64,000 bases of DNA from Deltaproteobacteria bacterium. GTDB lineage: Bacteria; Myxococcota_A; UBA9042. The DNA is taken from assembly GCA_020632665.1 (NCBI GenBank), contig JACKFC010000006.1, positions 101,552 through 165,551 on the forward strand. The letters are read 5' to 3'. The notes below the pieces were generated by a model. The model was not told the origin of the DNA. It worked only from the letters and a program-made list of their open reading frames with translations, and made no database searches. Below, in pieces: positions 52,810 to 60,864 of this stretch (positions are counted from its first letter, which is position 1; every line of letters begins with the position of its first letter). The position numbers were made by a program, and so were the translations under genes.

Positions 52810-54951
52810 TCAGGGATAGGCGGCGAGGCCGGCGCCGCGCACCAAACGAACGCGGTAGTTGGCGCGCACGCCCTGGAAGGTCTCGACGGTGCCGGCGAGG
52901 TCGGGCCAATGCACCCGGACCTCGTCGACGTCGCAGGCCGCGCCGATACCGACGTGCAGGAGCAGGCCGTTCTGCTGGCCGAAATGACCATAACCGCCCT
53001 GCAGCTCGGCGATCCGCGTCTTGCCGCCAGCGACGACCTCGACCCGCGCGCCGATCGCGGAGCGGTTGCTGCGGGCATCACCCTCACCGCCGCCAACGAG
53101 CTGCAGGATCACCGCGTTGCCGGCGCCGCCGCCGGCGTGGATGGTCTCGTTGCGCCAGAACTCGACCCGCTCGTCAGGCGGGCAATCCGCGCCGGACGCG
53201 CCACTGCACCGTGCCCGCGATGAACCCAAGATCACGTCGAGATCGCCGTCGCCGTCGAGATCGACCACGGCGAGACCCGCCGCGCGGCGGTGGTCGATGG
53301 CGAGCGCGAACGGGACCTCGGTGAAGGTGCCGTCGCCCTTGCCGAGCCAGAGCACCGCCCGCGTGCCGGGGTAGTCCGAGCCGGCGACGAGCAGGTCCAA
53401 ATGGCCGTCGAGGTCGAAGTCGGCGATCGCGCCGGAGATATCACCCTCGTTCCAAGAGAGCCCGCCCCAATCGCGCTGCAGGCCCGACGTCTTCGGCGTC
53501 GGATGGTCGAATAGCGGGATCTTGCCGCCGTCGTTGAGCAGAACATGGGTCGCGTCGGAGGAGGGGCCGACGTCGCTGTGGACGATATTCCACTGCGCCG
53601 CGTCGAGGTCGCCGTCCTCGTCGAGGTCGGCGCAGACCGCGCCGGCCGTGGTCCCACCGAGGCGCCAGGGATCGCGATCGGTGGCGTGGTTCCAGCGATA
53701 GGTGCCGCCGAACGCCTGCTTCAGCGAGGCGCAGTTGACCACCGGCGCCTTCGCCTTGTCGCAGTCGGCCGCCTTGGGGTTCTCCTGGCAATAGCATTGG
53801 GCGTTCCAATTGGTCGTCCAATCGTCGTCGAGGTCGCGGTCCCAGCGGGTTTGGCCCATCAAATCGGCGAAGCGACTGCCGCCGGCGAGGCCACCACCCA
53901 TCCAGAGGCCGTTGAAGTAGCGGCCGTAGCTGGTGGTGTAGAGGTCCGGGTGGCCGTCGCCGTTGAAGTCGCAGGCGCCCGTACCCCAGGTATTGCGATG
54001 CGCGGCGCCCGACTGCAGCGCCGAGAGCGTCGGCGGCAGCGTCGCCAAGCCCTCGCCGGCGCCGACGTCGACGAATCCGCCCTTGCCGTCACCGGCGAAG
54101 AGCAGATCGGCGGTCGAGGCGTTGCCCCAGGTGCCGTAGCCGAGCCAGAGGTCGAGCTTTCCGTCGCGGTTGTAGTCGACGAACGTCGCGCTGGTCAGCG
54201 CACGGCGCGCCTCGCCCTGCCACGGCGAGGCGTCGCCGCCGAGGCTGAACTGGCCCTTGCCGTCGTTGCGCAACCATTCGCTATGGTCGAGCGGCGTGCT
54301 GCCGTCGGCTTCCCCGGGCTTGTCGGCGGTGACGTGCATGCCGCAGAAGATGTCCGTGTCGCCGTCGTCGTCGACGTCGCCGAAGACCGCGACGTGGCAG
54401 GGCCGGCCGACCGTGCCGTCGCGCGTCGTCAGCACCCCGGAGGCCACGGTCGCGTCGACCAGCTTTCGCGTGCCGTCGGGCCCGGCGACGTTGCGCAGCA
54501 GCGTGAAGTGGCGGGTCTTCGGGTCGCTCGGATCGGACCGCTGACCGACCACGTTGCGGCGGACCAGGACCTCGGGCAGGCCGTCGCCGTCGAGGTCGGC
54601 AGCGCTGATGCGGATGCCCTTGGCGCGGTCGTCGCCGCTCTGGCCCAACGCCTCGGACCAGGCGCTGAAGAGCGGCGTCTTGCCGTCCCAGCCACCCCCC
54701 GCTCGGCACAATCGCGCCGGGGCCCCAGCGAAGGGGTCGACCACGGCGTCCGCTGCGCTGGCGTCGCCCGTCGTCGCGGAATCATCCGCCGCGACGTCGG
54801 AGGTCGACGCTGTGTCGGAGCTCGTCGCGATGTCGGACGCCGCCGTGCCTGAGCCGCCGCCACCCGCGCCGCAGCCCGCCAAGGCCACGGCAGCGAAGGT
54901 TGCGGCGAGCCAAGCGGACCAACGGCCCATGCGGTGGGCAACGTTCTGCAT
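52810..54951 (-). CDS. CRTAC1-like VCBS/FG-GAP lipoprotein with ASPIC/UnbV domain
   Basis: A 713-residue lipoprotein (AVALAGCGAG, lipid Cys27). A Ser/Thr/Asp/Ala tether is followed by FG-GAP/VCBS repeats forming an integrin-like propeller (DLDGDGLPEVLVRR, DVDDDGDTDIFCGM, DYNRDGKLDLWLG, DFNGDGHPDLYTT, DLDEDGDLDAA, DFDLDGHLDLLVAG, DLDGDGDLDVILG; calcium-binding DxDxDGxxD loops). A C-terminal ASPIC/UnbV domain (NRSAIGARVEVV, HVGIGAACDVDEVRVHWP) completes the CRTAC1-like order. It is surface-located and probably binds calcium and other proteins; target unknown. Its stop lies directly against the hybrid kinase stop with no gap. Confidence 0.92.
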   Translation of the reverse strand: MQNVAHRMGRWSAWLAATFAAVALAGCGAGGGGSGTAASDIATSSDTASTSDVAADDSATTGDASAADAVVDPFAGAPARLCRAGGGWDGKTPLFSAWSEALGQSGDDRAKGIRISAADLDGDGLPEVLVRRNVVGQRSDPSDPKTRHFTLLRNVAGPDGTRKLVDATVASGVLTTRDGTVGRPCHVAVFGDVDDDGDTDIFCGMHVTADKPGEADGSTPLDHSEWLRNDGKGQFSLGGDASPWQGEARRALTSATFVDYNRDGKLDLWLGYGTWGNASTADLLFAGDGKGGFVDVGAGEGLATLPPTLSALQSGAAHRNTWGTGACDFNGDGHPDLYTTSYGRYFNGLWMGGGLAGGSRFADLMGQTRWDRDLDDDWTTNWNAQCYCQENPKAADCDKAKAPVVNCASLKQAFGGTYRWNHATDRDPWRLGGTTAGAVCADLDEDGDLDAAQWNIVHSDVGPSSDATHVLLNDGGKIPLFDHPTPKTSGLQRDWGGLSWNEGDISGAIADFDLDGHLDLLVAGSDYPGTRAVLWLGKGDGTFTEVPFALAIDHRRAAGLAVVDLDGDGDLDVILGSSRARCSGASGADCPPDERVEFWRNETIHAGGGAGNAVILQLVGGGEGDARSNRSAIGARVEVVAGGKTRIAELQGGYGHFGQQNGLLLHVGIGAACDVDEVRVHWPDLAGTVETFQGVRANYRVRLVRGAGLAAYP

Positions 54952-54953
54952 CG

Positions 54954-56825
54954 TCAGGCCTCCGTCGGCAGCGGCGCGTGCTTGCCGTGGTCGTGGTCGT
55001 GGTCGTGACCGTGGTCGTGGTCGTGGTCGTGGCGGTGCGCATGGTCATGGTCGTGGTCGCGGTCGTGACCGTGCCCATGGTCGTGCGCGTGGTCGTGGCC
55101 ATGACCTCCGCCGCCTGGAACAGCGGGAAGCACGGCGGTGAGGAAGCCGCGCGGGCCCAGGCGCGTCACCGAGCCGGCGAAGAGGACGAGCAAGGCCGCG
55201 GCGGCGAGCAGGCCGAACCAGCCTTGCTCTTCGTGGTGTTCGAGCACGGTCACGGCCTGCGCGCCCGGCCAGACGGCGTCGAGCGTCCAGCCGAGGACGA
55301 CGGCCGCACCGGCGACGGCGGCGCCGAAGCCGAGGGCGACGCCACGGCCGTGCAGGTCGCGGAGCAAGCCGAACGTGGTGACGTTGGTGGCCGGCCCGGT
55401 GAGCAAGAACGCCAGGGCGGCGCCGGGCGAGGCTCCGTGCGCCAGCAGCAGGGCGACCAGCGGCGTGGCACCGGAAGCGCAGACGTAGACCGGCAAACCG
55501 GCGAGGGCGAGCAGCGGCACCTGCGCGGCGCGCGGGACGGCCGCGAGCGCGTCGGCGTCGAGCAGCGGGTGGGCGACGGCGGCGACGATGAGGCCAAAGG
55601 CGATCCACGGCGCCGTCGCGTCGACGACCTCGACCAGGCCGACGTGCGTCGCCTGCCGCAGCCCTTCCCGCAGACCGATCCGCGGCCCCACGGGTTCGTC
55701 GGCGACGTCGGCAGACTTCAGCCCGCGGCCAACCAGCGCGCCGACCGCGACAGCGACCAGGAAGGCCGCCACGACGCGAGCGATGGTCAGGTCGGCGCCC
55801 AGCAGCGGCAGCGAGAGCAGCACGGCGTCGATGCCGATCTCCGGCGTGGCGACGAAGAAGCCGAGCGCGGCCGCCGGCGGGACGCCGCGCAGGACCAGGC
55901 TGCGATAGACCGGCACCACGCCGCACGAGCAGAGCGGGATCGGCAGGCCGAAGGCGACGCCGCGGGCGGCCTGCGCCACCACGCCGCCCCGGGCCATCCA
56001 GCGCAGGCCGGCGCGCGGCATCCACACCGCGATGACGCCGGCGAGCAGGTAGGCCAGGAGCAGCGCCGGCGCCGACTCGACGGTCAGCTGAAGCAGGACC
56101 TCGAGAGCCTCGGTCGAGCCGTGGTCGTGGCCGTGGTCGGGGGTGCCGTAGAGCGTCGCGCCGATGGTGCCGAGGGCGAGCAGTCCGCCGACGGTCGCCC
56201 AGCGACGGCCGCTGGCGAGGCTCGGCAAAGCGAAGCTGCGGTGCAGCACCACGTGCAGCAGCGAACCGCCGACCAAGGCTTCGAAGAGCCCGAGTGCCCG
56301 TTGATGCGCCAGCGCGTCGGCGGCTTCGGCGGCGAAGAAGCCCCCCACCGTGCCGGTCATCACCAAGGCGAGGGCGGCGGCAGCGCGGAGTGCACCGTGC
56401 GCCGGCTCGAGCAGCCACCACACCGCCAGGCCCACCGGCAGGCGGTGGACGATGACGGCCAAGGCCAGCGAGCCGTCTTCGGCGCCGTGGTGCAGCGCTG
56501 CGCCGTCCATCGCGGCGTGCAGGCCGAGGCCGAGCACGCCGAGCACGAGCGCGGCGGCGTGGACGTTCTCGGCGGCGGCGCCCCGGCTGGCGCGCTGCAG
56601 CAGGCCTTCGAGGCGCTCGGGCAGCAGCAGGCCCAGCAGCGCGGCCAGCACGGCCCAGCCGCCGGCGACGGCGAAGGCGTGCGGCAAGACCTCGACCACG
56701 ACCAGGCCCATGATGGCGACGACCACGAAGCCGTCGACGGCATGCAGCAGCCGGCCGCGGCGGGAGAGCCGCAGCAGCAGGGGGCCGACCAGCAGCGCGA
56801 GCAGGCCGGCGACGAGCCAGGTCAT
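54954..56825 (-). CDS. ZIP-like domain fused to metal permease (ArsP/SO_0444-type) with His-rich tail
   Basis: A 623-residue polytopic protein. Residues 1-about 210 are a ZIP-like transporter half: HAVDGF, VVEVLPHA, a fourth-helix LHAAMDGAAL (ZIP HxxxDG) and a fifth-helix VHRLPVGLAVW where ZIPs usually have HExPH. Residues about 240-550 are a permease of the ArsP/SO_0444 Cu/Zn type (PLCSCGVVPV, TPEIGIDAV, CASGATPL, TGPATN). The last 35 residues are nearly all His/Asp/Gly and could bind Zn, Ni or Cu. The fusion suggests joint metal binding and transport; the missing Glu in the ZIP motif suggests that half may be regulatory. The start overlaps the sufE stop (ATGA). Confidence 0.82.
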   Translation of the reverse strand: MTWLVAGLLALLVGPLLLRLSRRGRLLHAVDGFVVVAIMGLVVVEVLPHAFAVAGGWAVLAALLGLLLPERLEGLLQRASRGAAAENVHAAALVLGVLGLGLHAAMDGAALHHGAEDGSLALAVIVHRLPVGLAVWWLLEPAHGALRAAAALALVMTGTVGGFFAAEAADALAHQRALGLFEALVGGSLLHVVLHRSFALPSLASGRRWATVGGLLALGTIGATLYGTPDHGHDHGSTEALEVLLQLTVESAPALLLAYLLAGVIAVWMPRAGLRWMARGGVVAQAARGVAFGLPIPLCSCGVVPVYRSLVLRGVPPAAALGFFVATPEIGIDAVLLSLPLLGADLTIARVVAAFLVAVAVGALVGRGLKSADVADEPVGPRIGLREGLRQATHVGLVEVVDATAPWIAFGLIVAAVAHPLLDADALAAVPRAAQVPLLALAGLPVYVCASGATPLVALLLAHGASPGAALAFLLTGPATNVTTFGLLRDLHGRGVALGFGAAVAGAAVVLGWTLDAVWPGAQAVTVLEHHEEQGWFGLLAAAALLVLFAGSVTRLGPRGFLTAVLPAVPGGGGHGHDHAHDHGHGHDRDHDHDHAHRHDHDHDHGHDHDHDHGKHAPLPTEA

Positions 56826-57238
56826 CCGGCGTGCTGCCGGCCCGCCTCGCGGATCTTGCCGATCATCGAGTAGAAGCCGTTGCGTCGGTTGACGCTGACG
56901 TGGGCGCCGAGGTCGAGCCGCTCGAAGAAGCCGTCGAGGTCGGTGTCGACGACGGCCTGCGGCGATTTGCCGTCGAAGAGCATCAGCGCGATGGCGACCA
57001 GGCCCTTGGTGATGTGGGCGTCGGAGTCGGCCGAGAAGCGCATCGTCGGGCCGGCGGTGCCGTCCTCGACGCGCGAGGTGAGCCAGACCTGCGAGAGGCA
57101 ACCGGGCACGAGGTTCTCGTCGACGCGGTCCGACGGATCCATCGGCGCGAGCTTGCGGCCGAGGTCGATGATATAGGCGTAGCGTTCCTCCCAATCGTCG
57201 AGGAATGCGAAGTTTTCGGCCAGCTCTTCAGGGGTCAT
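56822..57238 (-). CDS. sufE: SufE-family sulfur-transfer protein
   Basis: A 138-residue SufE protein. NLVPGCLSQVWL puts the active Cys at 47, equivalent to E. coli Cys51; DWEERYAYIIDLGRKL and GLVAIALMLFDGKSP fit the family. SufE accepts persulfide sulfur from the SufS cysteine desulfurase for Fe-S cluster assembly. No sufS, sufB or sufC lies in the window, so it is a solitary copy. It overlaps the start of the metal permease gene, which makes co-translation likely and may connect metal export with Fe-S repair under metal stress; this link is inference. Confidence 0.93.
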   Translation of the reverse strand: MTPEELAENFAFLDDWEERYAYIIDLGRKLAPMDPSDRVDENLVPGCLSQVWLTSRVEDGTAGPTMRFSADSDAHITKGLVAIALMLFDGKSPQAVVDTDLDGFFERLDLGAHVSVNRRNGFYSMIGKIREAGRQHAG

Positions 57239-57286
57239 CTCGTCTCCGTCGGGGTGGGTGGCGTCGCGCGGTCGTTGGTCAGGTCG

Positions 57287-58021
57287 CTAGGCGCCGAAGA
57301 GGTCGACGACCTCGCCGTGTGGGAGGTCCCAGCTGCGCAGGCGAAGGACCAACCAATTCGCCGGCACCTCCGGGCTCCGCAGCGCGCCGTCGCGGGCCAT
57401 CTGGCGGAAGGCCGGCGCGTCCGGCATCGCCGCGTCGTCGGTGGCGCGGATCGCCGCCTGCATCGGCGTCTCGATGACGCCGGGCGACAGCACGAAGATG
57501 CTGCAACGGGCCGGATCTGTTTCGCCGGCCATCACCGCGGTGCCGTGATGCAGCGCCGCCTTGCTCGCGCAATAGGCCGTCCAGCCGGCGATCGGGCGCA
57601 CGGCCGCGCCCGAGCCGATCTGCACGATCGCGCCACGGCAGCCGTCCGCGGCGCCGAGCTTGCGCGCGAAGACGCCCGAGAGGACGAGCGGCGTCGTCGC
57701 GTTGAGCGCCATCGTCCGCGCCAGGATCGTCGGGTCGAGGCGGTCGAAGCGGTCGATCGGGTCGATCGCGCCGGCGTTGTTGACCAGGACCGCCTCGCGC
57801 GCGCCGGCCAAATCGAGGCCGTCGAGGGCCGTCGCGGCGAATTCCGGGTCGGCGAGGTCACCCACCGCGCTCCCCAGCAGAGGCAGCCCGGCGGCCGCGA
57901 GCTTGGCGGCGGAGCGGACCACGGCGAAGAGCGCCCAGCCGTCGGCGACGAGCGCGCGGCTGATGGCGAGCCCGATGCCCGATGTGGCGCCAGTGACGAC
58001 GGCGACGCGGCGTGCGCTCAT
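57287..58021 (-). CDS. short-chain dehydrogenase/reductase
   Basis: A 244-residue NAD(P)-dependent SDR. The cofactor motif VVTGATSGIGLAI is at the N-terminus, NNAGAI follows, and YCASKAAL supplies the catalytic YxxxK, with Ser in IGSGAA. Closest in style to sepiapterin/benzil reductase-like SDRs, so it probably reduces a carbonyl compound with NADPH; substrate unknown. It sits 10 bases upstream, in the transcript sense, of no further gene; the heme-copper lipoprotein gene precedes it with 10 bases between them, so both may be in one transcript. Confidence 0.9.
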   Translation of the reverse strand: MSARRVAVVTGATSGIGLAISRALVADGWALFAVVRSAAKLAAAGLPLLGSAVGDLADPEFAATALDGLDLAGAREAVLVNNAGAIDPIDRFDRLDPTILARTMALNATTPLVLSGVFARKLGAADGCRGAIVQIGSGAAVRPIAGWTAYCASKAALHHGTAVMAGETDPARCSIFVLSPGVIETPMQAAIRATDDAAMPDAPAFRQMARDGALRSPEVPANWLVLRLRSWDLPHGEVVDLFGA

Positions 58022-58031
58022 GCGGCCTCCT

Positions 58032-59384
58032 TCAGAGCTCGGAAATGTAGAGGTTGGCGACGCACATCTCTTCGAGCGAGCCCTCGCCCCAGAAGACGTC
58101 GGCCGGCGCGGCGCGGCCGTCCTTGGTCACGATCTGGTTCTCCGGCGAGTTGTCCCACGTGCATCGCACCGAGAGCGTATCTCCGGGCTCGAAGCGGATC
58201 GGCTCGGCGAGCAGGTACATCCGCTGCCAGTCGAAATCGTAGGCGGGCGTGCGGACGATGGTGACCTTGGTGCCGTCCTTGCGGGTGATGAAGGTCTCGG
58301 CGGTCACGCCCAGCGTGTGCATGTGGAGCAGCGCGCCGTAGACCCAGAAGCCGTTCTCGACCTTCACGTCGCCGATGAAATTCTTCCAGAACGAGCGCGG
58401 ATCGCCGCTCTGCTCGTGGGTCACCGACTTCTCGCCGGCCGGGATCTTCATCGCGTCGCCGAGCCAAGCGACCTTCAGCCACGGCGCGAAGGCACCGGGT
58501 TTGCTGATATCGGCGGGCTTGTCGAGCTTGAACTTCACCTGCGTTTGATCCGGCCCCGGCGTGACGAAGTCGGTGTTGTAGTGCATCTGGATGACGACCT
58601 TGCTGCCGGGCGGGACGCGGATGCCGGTGCCGGCCGGGAAGTCCATCCCTTCCTGGCCGGGGACCCACTGGCCGACCTGCTGGATCGGCACGACGAGGTC
58701 GGCCGCGCCAGAAGGGCCGCCGTAGCAGGCGTAGCCGGGGCCGGCCTCCTTGGCGTCGAGCTCGGCGAGCGACGACATCGCGCCGGCCGCACCGATCGCG
58801 TCCGGCGCCAGCAGGAACGCGGCGACGTGGTGGACCTCGCCCTTGTTGTCGGGCTCGACCGCGAATCCGGTGACGAAGCGCTCTTCTTTCTCCGGCCAAT
58901 CGACCAGGAAGCAGCGGTAATCGTCGCCGGTCTGGTATTGCGGGGTATAAGGCTCGGGCACCTTCAACGCGACGTCGGAGCGGGACATCGTGAGGCCGAC
59001 CGCGGTCAATGGCTCGCCCGGTTTGCTCGCGTCGCCCTCCTTCGCGCCGCCGTCGGCCCAGGCCGCGATGGTCGCGATCTGCGCGTCGGTCAGCGAGGGG
59101 TTGCCGACGTAGACCTGCTCGCCGCCGGCGTGCCAGGGCGGCATCGTGCGCTCCTCGGTGACCTTGCGGATCAGCTCGGCCACCGGCTTGGCCCCGGCAT
59201 ACGAGGTCAAATCGAACGGCGCGATCCCGCCGCTGGTGTGGCAGTTGACGCAGCGGCCCTCGATGATCGGGCGCACGTCCTGGTGCCAGGTGACGCCAGG
59301 GTCGGCCCCCTCGTCGGTCGAGCAGCCGACGAGCAGCGCGGCGGTGACGCCGAGAACGGCGAGGCTGGTGCGGGAGGTGCGCAT
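58032..59384 (-). CDS. lipoprotein with c-type heme site and copper monooxygenase-like domain
   Basis: A 450-residue lipoprotein (LLVGCST, lipid Cys21). Residues about 30-110 are a small cytochrome-c-like domain with CVNCH (Cys45, Cys48, His49) and MPPW, a possible distal Met. The rest resembles type II copper ascorbate-dependent monooxygenases (PHM/DBH fold): EVHHVAAFLL (two His), HYNTD, LLHMHTLG and EEMCVANLY (His/Met copper ligands). It may oxidise a small organic substrate or act as a peroxidase-like electron carrier, with electrons from the heme domain. It is divergent from a di-heme protein gene, a possible partner. The substrate is unknown. Confidence 0.85.
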   Translation of the reverse strand: MRTSRTSLAVLGVTAALLVGCSTDEGADPGVTWHQDVRPIIEGRCVNCHTSGGIAPFDLTSYAGAKPVAELIRKVTEERTMPPWHAGGEQVYVGNPSLTDAQIATIAAWADGGAKEGDASKPGEPLTAVGLTMSRSDVALKVPEPYTPQYQTGDDYRCFLVDWPEKEERFVTGFAVEPDNKGEVHHVAAFLLAPDAIGAAGAMSSLAELDAKEAGPGYACYGGPSGAADLVVPIQQVGQWVPGQEGMDFPAGTGIRVPPGSKVVIQMHYNTDFVTPGPDQTQVKFKLDKPADISKPGAFAPWLKVAWLGDAMKIPAGEKSVTHEQSGDPRSFWKNFIGDVKVENGFWVYGALLHMHTLGVTAETFITRKDGTKVTIVRTPAYDFDWQRMYLLAEPIRFEPGDTLSVRCTWDNSPENQIVTKDGRAAPADVFWGEGSLEEMCVANLYISEL

Positions 59385-59549
59385 GCTGGGCTCCGTCGGC
59401 GCCGGTTCGGGGGCGCGCGCGGGAGTGTGGCATCCGCTGCGCGCGGCGTCACGCCGGCACGCGGTGACGTCGATGATCGTGAGACTTGCGCCCCCCGCGC
59501 CGGTGCCACACCCTCGGCGTGCGGCAGCGTGCCGCTTCGGGAGCCCGAG

Positions 59550-60854
59550 ATGCGCGCCAGCGAACGGCAACGAGAGCAGCCCCGCACCGGCTCGGCGCCG
59601 CGGGTCGCGGCCAAGATCGCCGGCGTCTTGCTGCTGCTCGGCGGCGCGGCGCTGCTGCTCGGCGCCAACGCGCCGGTCGCCGTACCGGGCCCGGACCTCG
59701 AAGCCGAGGCTGCGAAAAGCCCGCCGCAGCCGCCGCCGGAGACGACGCCGCTCGATCCGGCCGCGGAAACCACCCCGGATGGTCTGCTCGCAGCCTTCGA
59801 AGAGGTCGGTTTGGTCGACCTGTTGCTGGCCTTTCCTGCGATGGTCGAGGCGCCGGCCGAAGGGCAAATCGGTGGCCCCCGCGCCGGCCTCACGCCTCGG
59901 CAGTGGCTCGCTTTCTACGCCGGCATGCAGGCGTTCGCCCGCGTCTACACGGTCGAAGAGGGCCTCGGCCCGTTCTACAACGACAGCGGCTGCGGCAACT
60001 GCCACAACAGCCCGACCATCGGCGGCCACGGCGGCCCGGAGAGCATGATCACCGTCCACGCCCCGGCCTGGACCGGCGGCGACGCGATGGGTCTGCGCAA
60101 GCACGCCGCGGCCGGCCACGCGCTCGAGCGCGCGGCGGGACCGACGGCGAAGCTGCGGACGCCCCCGCTCTATGGCCTGGGCCTGCTCGACGCCGTGCCG
60201 GAGGAGGTCCGCGCGGCGCTCGAAGACCCCGAGGACAAAGACAACGACGGCATCCGCGGCCGTCGCTCGCGCCGCAGCGACGGCAGCACGAGCAAGCCGG
60301 CACGCTTTGGGCAGAAGGCCAACGAGTGGAACCTGGAGCGCTTCTGCGCCGGCGCGATGGTCGACGAGATGAGCCTGACCAATACCGTGCGCCGCACCCC
60401 ACGGGCCGACCTCGACGAGGTCAAGGACCCCGAAGTGCCACGGCGGGAGGTGATGCGCATCGTCGCCTACGTCCGCAACCTCGCCGCTCCGCCGCCCGTC
60501 TCGCGGGACGCGGTCGCCAAGCACGGCCGGCAGCTCTTCGAGGGCATCGGCTGCACCGGCTGCCACAAGCCGACGCTCGGCACGCTCGAAGGGGCCTATA
60601 CCGACACGCTGCTGCACGATATGGGAGAGGGGCTCGCGGGGCTGAAGGACGGCAGCGCCGGACCGCGCGATTGGCGGACGGCGCCGCTGTGGGGGCTGCG
60701 CTTCCGCGGGCCGTACCTGCACGATCTGCGTGCGGCGACGATCGAGGACGCCATCGCCGCCCACGGCGGCGAAGCGAAGGCCCGCCGCGACGCCTTCCTC
60801 GCCCTGCCACCGGCCGACAAGCGCGCCGTGGTGGCCTTCCTCGAATCGCTCTGA
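59550..60854 (+). CDS. di-heme oxidoreductase-family protein
   Basis: A 434-residue exported cytochrome c protein. Two CxxCH sites are present: CGNCH at Cys148 and CTGCH at Cys335. The linker contains LDAVPEEV and SKPARFGQKANEW, as in the DHOR (di-heme oxidoreductase, putative peroxidase) family; later APLWGLRFRGPYLHD fits as well. There is an N-terminal membrane or signal helix at about 22-42. It probably sits in the periplasm and moves electrons. It is divergent from the copper/heme lipoprotein gene, with a 165-base region between starts, and followed at 10 bases by an MMPL transporter gene. Confidence 0.9.
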   Translation: MRASERQREQPRTGSAPRVAAKIAGVLLLLGGAALLLGANAPVAVPGPDLEAEAAKSPPQPPPETTPLDPAAETTPDGLLAAFEEVGLVDLLLAFPAMVEAPAEGQIGGPRAGLTPRQWLAFYAGMQAFARVYTVEEGLGPFYNDSGCGNCHNSPTIGGHGGPESMITVHAPAWTGGDAMGLRKHAAAGHALERAAGPTAKLRTPPLYGLGLLDAVPEEVRAALEDPEDKDNDGIRGRRSRRSDGSTSKPARFGQKANEWNLERFCAGAMVDEMSLTNTVRRTPRADLDEVKDPEVPRREVMRIVAYVRNLAAPPPVSRDAVAKHGRQLFEGIGCTGCHKPTLGTLEGAYTDTLLHDMGEGLAGLKDGSAGPRDWRTAPLWGLRFRGPYLHDLRAATIEDAIAAHGGEAKARRDAFLALPPADKRAVVAFLESL

Positions 60855-60864
60855 GCCGCGGCCG

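Noticed and set aside
54980..55110. Repetitive GTGGTCGTG stretch as a non-coding satellite
   Set aside because: It is the coding sequence of the His/Asp-rich tail of the metal permease, in frame to its stop.
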